The position numbers and the translations under genes were made by a program. 59,675 nt of DNA from a virus. The notes under the pieces were generated by a model that worked only from the letters and a program-made list of their open reading frames with translations, was not told the DNA's origin and made no database searches. Below, one piece after another: positions 42,256 to 50,639 of the stretch (positions within the stretch are counted from its first letter, which is position 1; each line of letters starts with the position of its first letter). The stretch spans positions 1-59,675 of IMG/VR virus record IMGVR_UViG_3300010883_025977; one strand, written 5' to 3'.

Positions 42256-42481
42256 TTTGTCCTCCCGACTGTATTACAGCCAAATCATTTATAGACGCGT
42301 TGAATACTTCATTACCAACTAATACTTCACACTGACCTGGAGCATAAAAATCCTCTGTTGAGGCCCAAAGTATGATCCCGATGGTACCGTCTTCAACCAC
42401 AGCATTTTGAGTACCTTGCCTTGTGAAATATTTGCACGCGGCAGGTCCTATGAATTTTACTAAATCATGTATACGAATCAC
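42245..42481 (-). CDS. hypothetical SH3-like protein, 78 aa
   Basis: Reads as a small beta barrel (RIHDLVKFIGPAA, GTIGIILWAS, CEVLVGNEVFNASINDLAVI), similar in style to the small protein ending at 6024. Start is GTG at 42481, without a clear ribosome binding site and close to the divergent plus-strand gene, so the start is uncertain. Confidence 0.5.
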   Translation of the reverse strand: MIRIHDLVKFIGPAACKYFTRQGTQNAVVEDGTIGIILWASTEDFYAPGQCEVLVGNEVFNASINDLAVIQSGGQNVV

Positions 42482-42503
42482 AATAAAATATAAACAGTTA
42501 GCT

Positions 42504-42522
42504 AAGAAAGTACAACTTTCTT
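42504..42522. promoter_or_regulatory. perfect inverted repeat in divergent intergenic region (operator candidate)
   Basis: AAGAAAGT-ACA-ACTTTCTT: 8-bp arms, 3-base loop. It lies between the minus-strand 78-aa gene and the plus-strand hemolysin-III gene, 17 bases before the latter's ATG. Could be an operator or an RNA hairpin near the start. No T-run follows, so it is not a terminator. Confidence 0.4.
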
Positions 42523-42535
42523 CGGATTTAAGTAG

Positions 42536-43177
42536 ATGGCAAAGACACCATATCTACGTGATAACGATGAAGAGATCGTCAACGCGCTCCTTCATGCTGT
42601 GGGTCTGGGCCTCGCTCTGGCCGGCACAGCTGCACTTGTCTCTTTATGTGTGGATAAATCTTTAGCACATTGGGTCTCGGCACTTTGCTTTAGCCTTACA
42701 CTAGTCTTTACTTACTGTATGTCGACTCTTTATCACGGCACAATGGAACCAGGTAAAAAAAGACAGTGGAGACTATGGGACCACATATCAATTTATGGTG
42801 CAATTGCAGGTGGGTGGTCACCCATGTTTTTATTATATACTGCTTCGCCGTATAACTGGTTTCTTTTTAGTCTTATGTGGACGTTGGCGATTGCTGGATC
42901 ATTCTACAAATTTAGAAATCTGGGTAGACATGAAATCATCTCGCTCATGAGTTACATCTTAATGGGGTGGATTGGATTTATACCCATAGCTTGTGGGCTG
43001 ACCATGGTTCCCGCAGGCTGCGGCATGTGGCTTCTTGTCGGAGGAGCCTTCTATACAGTCGGCTCATACTTCTATTATACAGACTTTAAGCCGTACTTTC
43101 ATTCCATCTGGCACATAATGGTAATGCTGGGAAGCTTATGCCACTATGTTGGCACATACGCGTTTCTTCTTAGCTAG
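42536..43177 (+). CDS. hemolysin III / PAQR (YqfA-like) integral membrane protein
   Basis: Seven TM segments by eye over 213 aa. The PAQR/HlyIII metal-site residues are present: STLYHGTM near residue 63, WDHISIYGA near 83, and HSIWHIMVMLGSLCHY near 184 (paired His). The family are membrane hydrolase/receptor-like proteins affecting lipids or pores. It is plus-strand, isolated, and overlaps the next minus gene by 8 bases at its end. Probably host-derived and used to remodel the host membrane; the phage benefit is unknown. Confidence 0.85.
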   Translation: MAKTPYLRDNDEEIVNALLHAVGLGLALAGTAALVSLCVDKSLAHWVSALCFSLTLVFTYCMSTLYHGTMEPGKKRQWRLWDHISIYGAIAGGWSPMFLLYTASPYNWFLFSLMWTLAIAGSFYKFRNLGRHEIISLMSYILMGWIGFIPIACGLTMVPAGCGMWLLVGGAFYTVGSYFYYTDFKPYFHSIWHIMVMLGSLCHYVGTYAFLLS

Positions 43178-43985
43178 GGACTGTCACGCCTAATTTATCA
43201 GCATAATGTTGAAGATGCGAATCCATCATTCTTGTGCGCAAAACTTCTCTTTCTTCCATGCTTGTATCAGGAGCGTTACGATCTAAGTACATGCTGATGT
43301 AGCCTTCAAGCTTTGTCATGAAATTATCAAATTGTGTCTCAGGAACAGCATCGTCCATATACGCAATGATCTCTTCTACGCGCGCGTCAATCTCGTCGGG
43401 ATCTTTTATATGAGTGTCTAGATCCGCATTTGTAATACCGTCCAGGGGCCGGCCATAAATTAATCGTTGTATAGTGTGCTGCATCTCATGAACTAGTGTT
43501 GCTCTGAGATGTCTTTCGGCGCCTTGCAAGAATGCTCGGGTCTTTTCTTCTGGTGCAGGCAGATGTATTAATGCTTCAATTAGCCCAGCGTCTTCAAGGA
43601 CATCGTCGCCGGAGTGGATGTAACCTGCGTCTAGATCAAAAACTGAAGACGTTTTGTCGTATACACCCTGAATTACAAAGTCTACATCATGAAGAATTTC
43701 GAAATACTCGCCTGTAGGCATTGGAAGCTCTTCTTCTATTACATGTAGACCAATAGCGGCTTCTGCTATGAAATCAATAGTGTCATACTCAATGTGGAAT
43801 GTAATGTTCTTGTCAAAACCGTGCTTATTGAAAACCTTAGATATAAATTGAATCGCTGGGCCTGCAAGAAAATTTGCAGATCCGCGTAAATCTATTCGTC
43901 GTGAAAGAGGCGACGACTTTGTCGTCGACTCTTCTGGGCTTGTCTCTTCAAGTAGCATTTGTATTGTTTCTCTAAGAATATGCAC
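43170..43985 (-). CDS. leader-tagged zinc metallopeptidase-like protein, 271 aa
   Basis: GTG start gives the tag HILRETIQMLLEE, matching the shared leader with an LEE site. At about residue 165, LRATLVHEMQHTIQRL contains HEMQH, an HExxH zinc-binding and catalytic motif. A likely third ligand is a Glu in DEIDARVEEIIAYM some 30 residues on, as in gluzincins. The remainder is helical with an acidic N-terminal half. Inference: a peptidase packaged in the virion that could cut host proteins on entry or process virion parts. The weak start site leaves the exact N-terminus open. Confidence 0.65.
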   Translation of the reverse strand: MHILRETIQMLLEETSPEESTTKSSPLSRRIDLRGSANFLAGPAIQFISKVFNKHGFDKNITFHIEYDTIDFIAEAAIGLHVIEEELPMPTGEYFEILHDVDFVIQGVYDKTSSVFDLDAGYIHSGDDVLEDAGLIEALIHLPAPEEKTRAFLQGAERHLRATLVHEMQHTIQRLIYGRPLDGITNADLDTHIKDPDEIDARVEEIIAYMDDAVPETQFDNFMTKLEGYISMYLDRNAPDTSMEEREVLRTRMMDSHLQHYADKLGVTVPS

Positions 43986-43998
43986 ATTACTAAGTATC

Positions 43999-44376
43999 TC
44001 AGTAGCCAGTTCTTAGACGGTCATGAATTATGGCATCCTTCTTAATATACGCGTCAAAAAGTTCATCTGCGTCTACGCCAGTAAGCACTAATAAAGAGAA
44101 AAAATAGTTAAAAGCATCCACCACCTCTTCTAAAAACTCGTCTCTATCAAATTCTTTTACCTCTGTTTTCTTATGAGGCTTCCAATTCTTGAGATGCTGC
44201 AATGCTTCGAACATTTCCTCGACGCCCTTAAGTGCTGTATCACGCAAAACTTGCTGTGATGCCTTGTCGGTCAAGTCAACAGGCCATTCTGGATAGATGC
44301 CCGGCTTGTCGCTGGTCATTTCTATCATGAACCGCTGTCGAAGCCTAAACATTTCTTTGAGCATATCTTTATTCAT
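43999..44376 (-). CDS. dUTPase/MazG-like all-alpha nucleotide pyrophosphatase
   Basis: Matches the dimeric dUTPase_2 family: KGVEEMFEALQHLKNWKPH (acidic ExxE helix then NWK), and FLEEVVDAFNYFFSLLVLTG (second acidic ExxD helix), ending DAYIKKDAIIHDRLRTGY. It would hydrolyse dUTP to dUMP, preventing uracil entry and giving ThyX its substrate. 125 aa is at the short end of the family. GAGG precedes ATG at 44376. Confidence 0.78.
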   Translation of the reverse strand: MNKDMLKEMFRLRQRFMIEMTSDKPGIYPEWPVDLTDKASQQVLRDTALKGVEEMFEALQHLKNWKPHKKTEVKEFDRDEFLEEVVDAFNYFFSLLVLTGVDADELFDAYIKKDAIIHDRLRTGY

Positions 44377-44378
44377 TA

Positions 44379-44627
44379 CTATTCCTCAGGTGCCTCATCA
44401 AAAGGTGTCGTGGGGGCGTCAGTGACTTCAGATAACATATTCTGAATATTTGCGTCCCAATTCTCTACAAAAGTGGGAGACAAAGTCATCTTATCATCAA
44501 CTTGTACCAAGCGCAAAGTGCGCAAATTGTCGACGATATCAGTCCCAGTTAGCATGGCCACCTGCAAAAGCTTAGCAATGCCGGCGATGGCGTCGTCTGA
44601 TAGTGTTACTTCATTTTCTATAGACAT
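44379..44627 (-). CDS. hypothetical protein, 82 aa
   Basis: ATG at 44627 has AGGAG. Helical, acidic, with SDDAIAGIAKLLQVAM and a disordered acidic end (TTPFDEAPEE). Two bases from the dUTPase gene. Not recognised. Confidence 0.5.
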   Translation of the reverse strand: MSIENEVTLSDDAIAGIAKLLQVAMLTGTDIVDNLRTLRLVQVDDKMTLSPTFVENWDANIQNMLSEVTDAPTTPFDEAPEE

Positions 44628-44637
44628 TATTATTCTC

Positions 44638-45444
44638 CTATTTTTGAACTTGCGGAACCCAATGGGTTGTCCTACCGTCTGTTGTCTTTTCTCTTATCAC
44701 GTTTAGACCATTTGGGTCCTTTCTCTGATTATAAACTGCGAACCTTCTTGTGTATTGGCCTTCTAACCCATCGAATGTCTTATATGACCGAATCGTTGCG
44801 CCGCCGCTCCGATAGCTATCACGCAAGACATTTTTAATGGTTTCATTGAGAGAATTTATCTCTATATCTGTTAAAGAAGATACTTTGCGGTGAGGCGATA
44901 TTTCGGCGCGCCAGAGAGCTTCTGCTTTTACATAATTTCCCACACCAGAAACAATGCTTTGATCCATTATAGCTTTAGCTATCGTCCACTTTTTCTTTCT
45001 GTGAATTCTTTCACAGAATTTAACATGGGAAACATCTTCTGACAGCATATCCGGCCCTAGAGATGCTAGCTTTTTTTGTAATTGATGTCTTCCGTATACA
45101 AACTTAAGCGTGCCAAAATTTCTTTGGTCTGTGTAATATATTGTGGTGCCGTCATCTAGCAATAGCGCGACTCTAGAATGTTTATGAAGCTTATTTCCCC
45201 AGTGGCCGGTCATTCCTAAGGACGAATAGAGAAAATGGCCGCCGGTCATAATCCAATACAGAAATTTTCCATGGACGCCGATACCGATGATCTTGGCAGG
45301 AATATTTTCGTTAAACTCAGACAAGCCAGGCAAGTCTTTTTTAATATACCTCCCACTCATAATCTCAACAGACAATAACACACGGCCCGAAACTGCCGCG
45401 GCTAAATCTTTGCCAAACCTTTTTACTTCAGGACCTTCAGGCAT
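44638..45444 (-). CDS. Fpg/Nei-family DNA glycosylase with a cysteine-less (zincless) finger
   Basis: Starts PEGPEVKRF, where Pro2 would be the catalytic amine and Glu the second residue; GPE matches Nei-type. Then HGKFLYWIM, SSLGMTGHW (substrate loop), and helix-two-turn-helix SIVSGVGNYVKAEALW near 175. The C-terminal finger region VYNQRKDPNGLNVIREK then GRTTHWVPQVQK keeps the finger outline and the DNA-contacting Arg but has none of the four zinc Cys, as in NEIL1 and mimivirus Nei1. It would repair oxidised bases. A hairpin covers its ribosome binding site. Confidence 0.82.
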   Translation of the reverse strand: MPEGPEVKRFGKDLAAAVSGRVLLSVEIMSGRYIKKDLPGLSEFNENIPAKIIGIGVHGKFLYWIMTGGHFLYSSLGMTGHWGNKLHKHSRVALLLDDGTTIYYTDQRNFGTLKFVYGRHQLQKKLASLGPDMLSEDVSHVKFCERIHRKKKWTIAKAIMDQSIVSGVGNYVKAEALWRAEISPHRKVSSLTDIEINSLNETIKNVLRDSYRSGGATIRSYKTFDGLEGQYTRRFAVYNQRKDPNGLNVIREKTTDGRTTHWVPQVQK

Positions 45445-45447
45445 AAC

Positions 45448-45472
45448 ACTCCCTCAGATGCTCATCTGGGAG
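45448..45472 (-). promoter_or_regulatory. hairpin sequestering the glycosylase ribosome binding site
   Basis: Arms ACTCCC (45448-45453) and GGGAGT (45467-45472) pair, with a 2-base bulge, a further 4 bp (AGAT/ATCT) and a tetraloop. On the mRNA the GGGAG used as Shine-Dalgarno for the start at 45444 lies in the stem. It may act as a thermosensor or a site for translational control; function not shown. Confidence 0.45.
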
Positions 45473-45566
45473 TCTCTGTGTGGCCCCAGAACGTCTTCTA
45501 TGTGTTATCAATGGTTCCATAAGGATTTAAGCCTCCTGTGAATCTGTGAACCTTAGAATAATAATT

Positions 45567-45752
45567 TCAGGTGCACCTGAGTTCAGGCTTGAGTGCTCTT
45601 ACTTCATCCAAGAGAATTGACTTTCCCTTAGACAAACATTCAGATACAATCCTGTCAGACACCATCTTCCTTGCTGCTGACGATCCTAAATTTACTTGCT
45701 GCTCAGCAAAATCTTCTAGAATTTGCTCGATCTTTTTGTGTATTGATGACAT
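45567..45752 (-). CDS. hypothetical protein, 61 aa
   Basis: ATG at 45752 (MSSIHKKIEQ) chosen for GAGGTG six bases upstream. Helical and charged with EQQVNLGSSAARKMVSD in the middle and LKPELRCT at the end. Not recognised. Confidence 0.5.
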   Translation of the reverse strand: MSSIHKKIEQILEDFAEQQVNLGSSAARKMVSDRIVSECLSKGKSILLDEVRALKPELRCT

Positions 45753-45801
45753 GTGTAACACCTCTCTATAGAAGTGTACGTACAGAGGGGCAAAAGAACA
45801 A

Positions 45802-46545
45802 CTATCGAATCAGTTTTTTTGGCCTTGTGCCTACTTTTCGTGTTCTGGCAGGGTGTGCTGTCTTATCTGCATCACTTTCATGATGCTGGATTATATCACG
45901 TAGAATATCCTTAGACACCGGTGGGTGTCCAGTTCTGCGGAGATAGCTGTCTAATAGATTGAGCCTTAAGTCTATGTTACCCTCAGACTCTCCCCAGGCC
46001 CAGCCATAGCTTTCTTCAATTGTTGTAATCTGAGCGTTGATTTTTCCCTCGAGATCATTGTATATCTTTTTTAGATCGGAAAGAGAGTATCCCATTGTTA
46101 GGGGATCGATATCCAGTGTTATGGCAATCTCAATAAGCTCAGCAGTATTTTTGGTGTCGTGAGCAGACATAGCGCGCTTAAACAACTCTTCATTTTTTTC
46201 TGCGTCTTTCGTATCATTGTTCAAGATTCCTTGGCGATCTGGGTGGGTTGCAAATGCTATCTTTCTATAGAGCGATCTCGTCGGATTTTTCTCTCCCGGA
46301 ATGGGCTCAGTTTCCCTTTTTATATCTTCCAAGGTCTTGCGAGCTTCAGCAGTAGCTTTAATATTTCTTTCAAGAACAGATGTGTCTTGTTTGACTCTAA
46401 TATTGCCTGCTGCTATACGCAAAACAGCCGTAAAATCTAGATCGTATAGAGTAAAAAGCTCTTGGTGATCTAGTAAAATGCTCTTTTGATAAGCTGCTCT
46501 TTTAGACCAAGACTTTATCTTTATTGTTATTGCGCTATTTCCCAC
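45802..46545 (-). CDS. J-domain-like protein, 247 aa
   Basis: GTG start at 46545 (weak site). Around residues 85-135 a J-domain helix II/III pattern is readable: RSLYRKIAFATHPDRQG with HPD, and KNEELFKRAMSAHDTKNTAEL. Before it is a long helical arm; after it YSLSDLKKIYNDLEGKI and a basic end TRKVGTRPKKLIR. J proteins stimulate Hsp70, so this may recruit DnaK to a phage process such as assembly or replication. It differs from the classical DnaJ at 3832-4878. Confidence 0.6.
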   Translation of the reverse strand: MGNSAITIKIKSWSKRAAYQKSILLDHQELFTLYDLDFTAVLRIAAGNIRVKQDTSVLERNIKATAEARKTLEDIKRETEPIPGEKNPTRSLYRKIAFATHPDRQGILNNDTKDAEKNEELFKRAMSAHDTKNTAELIEIAITLDIDPLTMGYSLSDLKKIYNDLEGKINAQITTIEESYGWAWGESEGNIDLRLNLLDSYLRRTGHPPVSKDILRDIIQHHESDADKTAHPARTRKVGTRPKKLIR

Positions 46546-46610
46546 ACTATGCCCACAAGTCTAGATTATTCTATAGATCTAAATATTAGAATTGCTGCGA
46601 TTTGTGACTA

Positions 46611-47150
46611 TCATGATGATTTTTCAGGTTTGTGCTTGGAATCTGTTTCGGATTTCTTAATGCTTGATTTTGCTTTTCTAATATTTTTCAAGCCCTCTGG
46701 ACGAGTACCCGGGCGGTGCGGCGTATTTTCATCTATAATTCCGTCTGCTACCTTTTTTTCCAAATTTTTTTGTTGGTTTTCTTTTTCAATAACAGCAGCA
46801 GCTTCATCAGCAACTTTTTGCTCAAGGTTATCTATAATAGTAAGCGTGACTTTAAGCCCCTCAATACAGCCTTCGGATGTGCCTGTGGATTTAGACAGCT
46901 GATGTCCCTCATCGATGATGCCTTTCTTTAAGATACCCACAGATTCATTTAATACAACTCTAAGCGGTTCGTCGATATTAAGCACACCAAGTGCTGCAAT
47001 ATGTCTGTCAACATGAACCTGTACTCTAGCTATTATTTCATTGCCGATAGACTCGATATATGCTCTCTTCTCAAAAAGCTTATTAACATAATCTACCGAA
47101 TTTTTTATCTCTTCTCTAATATTGTTTAGCACAACACTGTCGCTGGTCAT
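46611..47150 (-). CDS. coiled-coil protein with basic C-terminus, 179 aa
   Basis: ATG at 47150 overlaps the upstream stop (TAATG), so the frame up to 47174 is not used. Helical throughout; CIEGLKVTLTIIDNLEQKVAD suggests a coiled coil. The end is Lys/Arg/Ser-rich with RPGTRPEGLKNIRKAKSS, similar to tails in the proteins at 45802 and 7700. No family. Confidence 0.5.
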   Translation of the reverse strand: MTSDSVVLNNIREEIKNSVDYVNKLFEKRAYIESIGNEIIARVQVHVDRHIAALGVLNIDEPLRVVLNESVGILKKGIIDEGHQLSKSTGTSEGCIEGLKVTLTIIDNLEQKVADEAAAVIEKENQQKNLEKKVADGIIDENTPHRPGTRPEGLKNIRKAKSSIKKSETDSKHKPEKSS

Positions 47151-47398
47151 TATAGGACACCTAGCCCAAGACATACAGCAATTACTACAACCAAAGTTGC
47201 TGCTGTTCCAATCACTAGCTTTTTGAAGTTACTAAAATCTGACCTGAGATTTTCGAGGCTGTGTTTGATCAGATCAGCCTCAGCCTTCTGCTGATTCAAG
47301 TGTGAAACAACAGATTCTCCATGCTCTATTAATTCTTGTATGTCTTCTTGTGTATCATCGACTCTCTTGTTGATATCTGTAATTCGTAATTGTGCCAT
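47150..47398 (-). CDS. coiled coil with C-terminal TM helix, 82 aa
   Basis: A charged coiled-coil helix (RVDDTQEDIQELIEHGESVV) is followed by a single hydrophobic tail helix (VIGTAATLVVVIAVCLGLGVL) at the C-terminus: a tail-anchored membrane protein. Possible lysis or envelope role. GGAG precedes ATG at 47398. Confidence 0.5.
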   Translation of the reverse strand: MAQLRITDINKRVDDTQEDIQELIEHGESVVSHLNQQKAEADLIKHSLENLRSDFSNFKKLVIGTAATLVVVIAVCLGLGVL

Positions 47399-47461
47399 TT
47401 TATTCTCCTTTTGTCTAGAACGAGACTTCTTCTAATATAATAATCGCTTCTTGCAGAAAAT

Positions 47462-47491
47462 AAAAAAAATGGGGGGCACAAAGTGCCCCCC
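47462..47491 (-). terminator. strong intrinsic terminator
   Basis: Perfect 9-bp stem GGGGGGCAC (47471-47479) / GTGCCCCCC (47483-47491) with AAA loop, and on the minus strand eight T residues after it. It closes the transcription unit of the tail-fibre-like gene ending at 47548. Confidence 0.85.
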
Positions 47492-47547
47492 ACAAGATTT
47501 GCTTAGCTTGCGCTAAAGCTTATCTTTATACTTCATGAAATAACCGG

Positions 47548-50436
47548 TCAGTTGAGTACCACCTGTACGATGTCACCTCTTTCAAGCGCGAATCCAAAAA
47601 CGATTTCCGAACCAGCACTTGATACATGGTAGAAAACGTAATCACCGGAATCGCCGAAAGACCCAGCCGCGATGCCACCACCGCTGCGCTGACCTTCTCT
47701 TAAGAGCTGACCATTAACGTACACCTTAGCCATCCTGTTCGAATCCGTTACATCAGTCGCAGAGTTCTGCGCCGCACCAGAGATCGGGTGGAAGATATGG
47801 TTAGTTAAAGCAAGACCTGTACCAGCAGCGAGTGTAGCTGTTCTCTCATAGATATCTCTATGTTGCTCCATCGCCATCAGAGATGTGGTGTCGTCACCGG
47901 CCTTGAGCACTTTGAGCATACCCGAGGAGCCGGCGACCCACGAACCAGCGGCTTCCACCGCGACCAGCTGGTCATGGAGTGACTCAACGTAGTCACTTAA
48001 AGAAAGCGTTACGTTTCCACCGATAACGGCATCGGCACCACCGGTGACGCTAAGGAATGTGCCTGCATCACTGTGCGTTCCCAAAACAATGTCATCAAGT
48101 GTGGTTTGACCTGTTCCGCCCTTAGCTACTGTAACAGTATCTGATAGAGTTGAACCAGCTGCCGTTACAGTAATATTAGCGGAACCATCAAAACTGACTC
48201 CATTAATAGTTCTAGCAGTTGCTAGTACCGTTGCCCCAGCGGCAAGAGTTGCGTTTGCTGGAGTTATATTTGCACTTCCATCAAAACTAGTCCCACCAAT
48301 CGTTCTAGCAGTCGCGAGGATCGTAGCCGTAGAAGCATTACCAGTTAAGGCACCAACAAAGGCTGTGGAGGTAATCGAGGAAGGCCCGGTTACAACGCCG
48401 CCATCCATGACAACGCCCTCAACAGTGACTGCACTACCAGCTGCAGCGGTGACTGACAAAGCGCCGGACGATGCAGCAATTGCGTTACCATCCAAGCCGA
48501 TGTTATCAACCTGAAGTGCAGTCAGAGTACCAAGACTTGTGATGGCGCTTTGAGCAGCATCAACACTTAGCACACTGGAAGCGGCTGTGAGTCCAGCACC
48601 CGCAAAGAGAGTAGCAATATCAGCAATGTCTTCTTTATGTGAGCCACCATCAGAATCAACGAATGGAATGAAATCGCCTGTTGCCAGTACTTCCGCAGTC
48701 AGTTCAGAGAGCTCGAGCGCCATATCGGAACCAGCCTTGACTAAGCCATAACCAGCGGTAATTGCACCAGCACCAGAGAACTGGGTGAATGCGATCGCTG
48801 TGGTGTTTAGGGTAATTGCGCCATCGGTGGTCAAAACCCAACCTGAATCTGAGTTGGTTCCCTCTTCAACAAAGAAGTAAGCCCCTGATTGAGCTTCAGC
48901 CGATGAGTTGAGGTCAAGAGAGCGTGTCAGAGTAACAACAGAGCTGCCATCAATGCCAGCAACAGTATAGATACCGTTCTGCAAGTGAACAGTTTCATCA
49001 TTATCCTGATGTTTCAAAAGAACACGATCACCAGTTACCAGCACAACACTGTCAACGGTTAGTGCACCAGTCCCTGACGCTTCAGTCCACACTCCGCCAG
49101 AAAAGGCGTAGCCCGAGCCGAATGCGGCGTTGGGAGCAACACGAACTGAGTCTTTGGAACTTAGTCCTTGCTTAAGCGCGTCAACATACCCCTTCGAGGC
49201 CGGGTGTAACGCCAGCGTCGGATCGGCTGTCAGTACAATGTGGCCTGTCATGGTGCCACCGCCTCTTGATAGAGCAGCATTAGCAGTGACTGTGGTAGAT
49301 GATAAAATTCCATCTCTTGTTGCAACATCAACACCGTCAAAGGTTGAGTTGGTTGTAATTGCACCTGTCATTGCACCACCAGATTTTGGCAGAGCGGCAA
49401 CACCAAGAGCTATCTCAGCATTAATTGAGTTAGCTAGGTGATCGGCGATAACCTGATCATCAGAAATGTGAGCAGTTAAGATTGCATTATTAGCGATGTT
49501 ATCAGCTTCTACAGCATCTTCGGCAAGCATCGCGTGCTCAACTGCGGCTGCAGCGATTGTAAGAGCACCACCGCTTGCGATACCAGCATCACCTGAAACA
49601 TCATTGAACACTGCATCGCGAATGACACTGAAGTCTGCTCTCTTAAGAGCACCGCCATCAGAAATCATCAGCTCGTCAGCATCAGCTACATCGCCAGTCA
49701 TTTCTGTTTGGCCAGAAATGGCAGTTTGGTGGATCATTGAGCCCTCAACCGAAGCAGCAGCGATCGTAAGCGCGCCGCCATTGCCTACGGTTGCATCACC
49801 ACTAAACTGACCAAAAATAGCGTTAGAAACTTGAGAGAAGCTTAGCTTCTTATGGTTGACGTTGGAGTTGTCCCAAATAACCATCTGGTCGGAGTTGAGT
49901 TCGACGGTTCCGTCACCATCCATCCCTGCACTCAGGGTGTTAATGGCAAGACCGACAGAAACCTCATTTACACTGCCGGTAGTGGCGAGACCTTGTCCGC
50001 CAGCGATGTCGAGAACTTCTGAATCGAGGTCAATGCTTAAAGTGCCGGGGTTGTCAGCTTGGAAGTCCAAGTCTGCGGCAGTCACCTGAGTATCAACATA
50101 AGTCTTAACAGCCGCGGCTGTGATTAATGCATTGTCGAGGTTCCCGATGGTGCCCGTCAATGGGCTGTGTGAATACGGCGAGGCGCCGCGACCCTTGAGC
50201 GTGGTGACACGCTGCCAATCCATTGTTCCACCCGGCGACATCCCGATGGCAGCCCCAACGTTAATGTCGGATTGGAACGAAACACCCTCCTGGTCGGTGA
50301 GTGTTATAAATTTTATGAGTGACTTTTCACCGCCGGCGGCGCCTGCATATTTGTGTTTAATTTCGAAAGCGTTCGCTGAGTTACCCGGTAGTGATCCGGA
50401 AATTTGAGAAAACCTTATTTGAGTTCTATTGGCCAT
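47548..50436 (-). CDS. tail-fibre/virion repeat protein, 962 aa
   Basis: A long, beta-rich, low-Cys protein built of repeats: GGALTIAAA(S/A)VE appears twice with preceding SGDAxxxxGGALT, and two SGGAMTGxI/GGGTMTGxI segments follow, the pattern of phage tail-fibre stem domains (TMTG-like). TLALHPASKGYVDA near 415 is typical of fibre/knob units. ATARTINGVSFDGSANIT and ATARTIGGTSFDGSANIT near 750-790 are another repeat pair. It likely forms a trimeric fibre contacting the host. GGAG precedes ATG; a terminator follows. Confidence 0.72.
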   Translation of the reverse strand: MANRTQIRFSQISGSLPGNSANAFEIKHKYAGAAGGEKSLIKFITLTDQEGVSFQSDINVGAAIGMSPGGTMDWQRVTTLKGRGASPYSHSPLTGTIGNLDNALITAAAVKTYVDTQVTAADLDFQADNPGTLSIDLDSEVLDIAGGQGLATTGSVNEVSVGLAINTLSAGMDGDGTVELNSDQMVIWDNSNVNHKKLSFSQVSNAIFGQFSGDATVGNGGALTIAAASVEGSMIHQTAISGQTEMTGDVADADELMISDGGALKRADFSVIRDAVFNDVSGDAGIASGGALTIAAAAVEHAMLAEDAVEADNIANNAILTAHISDDQVIADHLANSINAEIALGVAALPKSGGAMTGAITTNSTFDGVDVATRDGILSSTTVTANAALSRGGGTMTGHIVLTADPTLALHPASKGYVDALKQGLSSKDSVRVAPNAAFGSGYAFSGGVWTEASGTGALTVDSVVLVTGDRVLLKHQDNDETVHLQNGIYTVAGIDGSSVVTLTRSLDLNSSAEAQSGAYFFVEEGTNSDSGWVLTTDGAITLNTTAIAFTQFSGAGAITAGYGLVKAGSDMALELSELTAEVLATGDFIPFVDSDGGSHKEDIADIATLFAGAGLTAASSVLSVDAAQSAITSLGTLTALQVDNIGLDGNAIAASSGALSVTAAAGSAVTVEGVVMDGGVVTGPSSITSTAFVGALTGNASTATILATARTIGGTSFDGSANITPANATLAAGATVLATARTINGVSFDGSANITVTAAGSTLSDTVTVAKGGTGQTTLDDIVLGTHSDAGTFLSVTGGADAVIGGNVTLSLSDYVESLHDQLVAVEAAGSWVAGSSGMLKVLKAGDDTTSLMAMEQHRDIYERTATLAAGTGLALTNHIFHPISGAAQNSATDVTDSNRMAKVYVNGQLLREGQRSGGGIAAGSFGDSGDYVFYHVSSAGSEIVFGFALERGDIVQVVLN

Positions 50437-50639
50437 TATATAATTCTCCTATTTTGTGAATACAATGTCTTGTTGTTGTGTTTACGCAATCAACATGAAA
50501 AACTTGACATCAACCTATCACAGAACTTCATTTATCGTGTGTTTTGTCCATATAGGAAATTAGCACGCTTAATTTACGCCTCTAAGTATCCATTTGATGG
50601 AGATTTATTCAGGCAAAAGTTGCTATCTCAAAAAAAGAT
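50437..50639. other. intergenic gap between endolysin and fibre genes, 203 bases
   Basis: AT-rich. Contains a weak plus-strand open frame without a good start, and no convincing hairpin or promoter. It may hold a promoter for the fibre gene, but I cannot define it. Confidence 0.3.
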
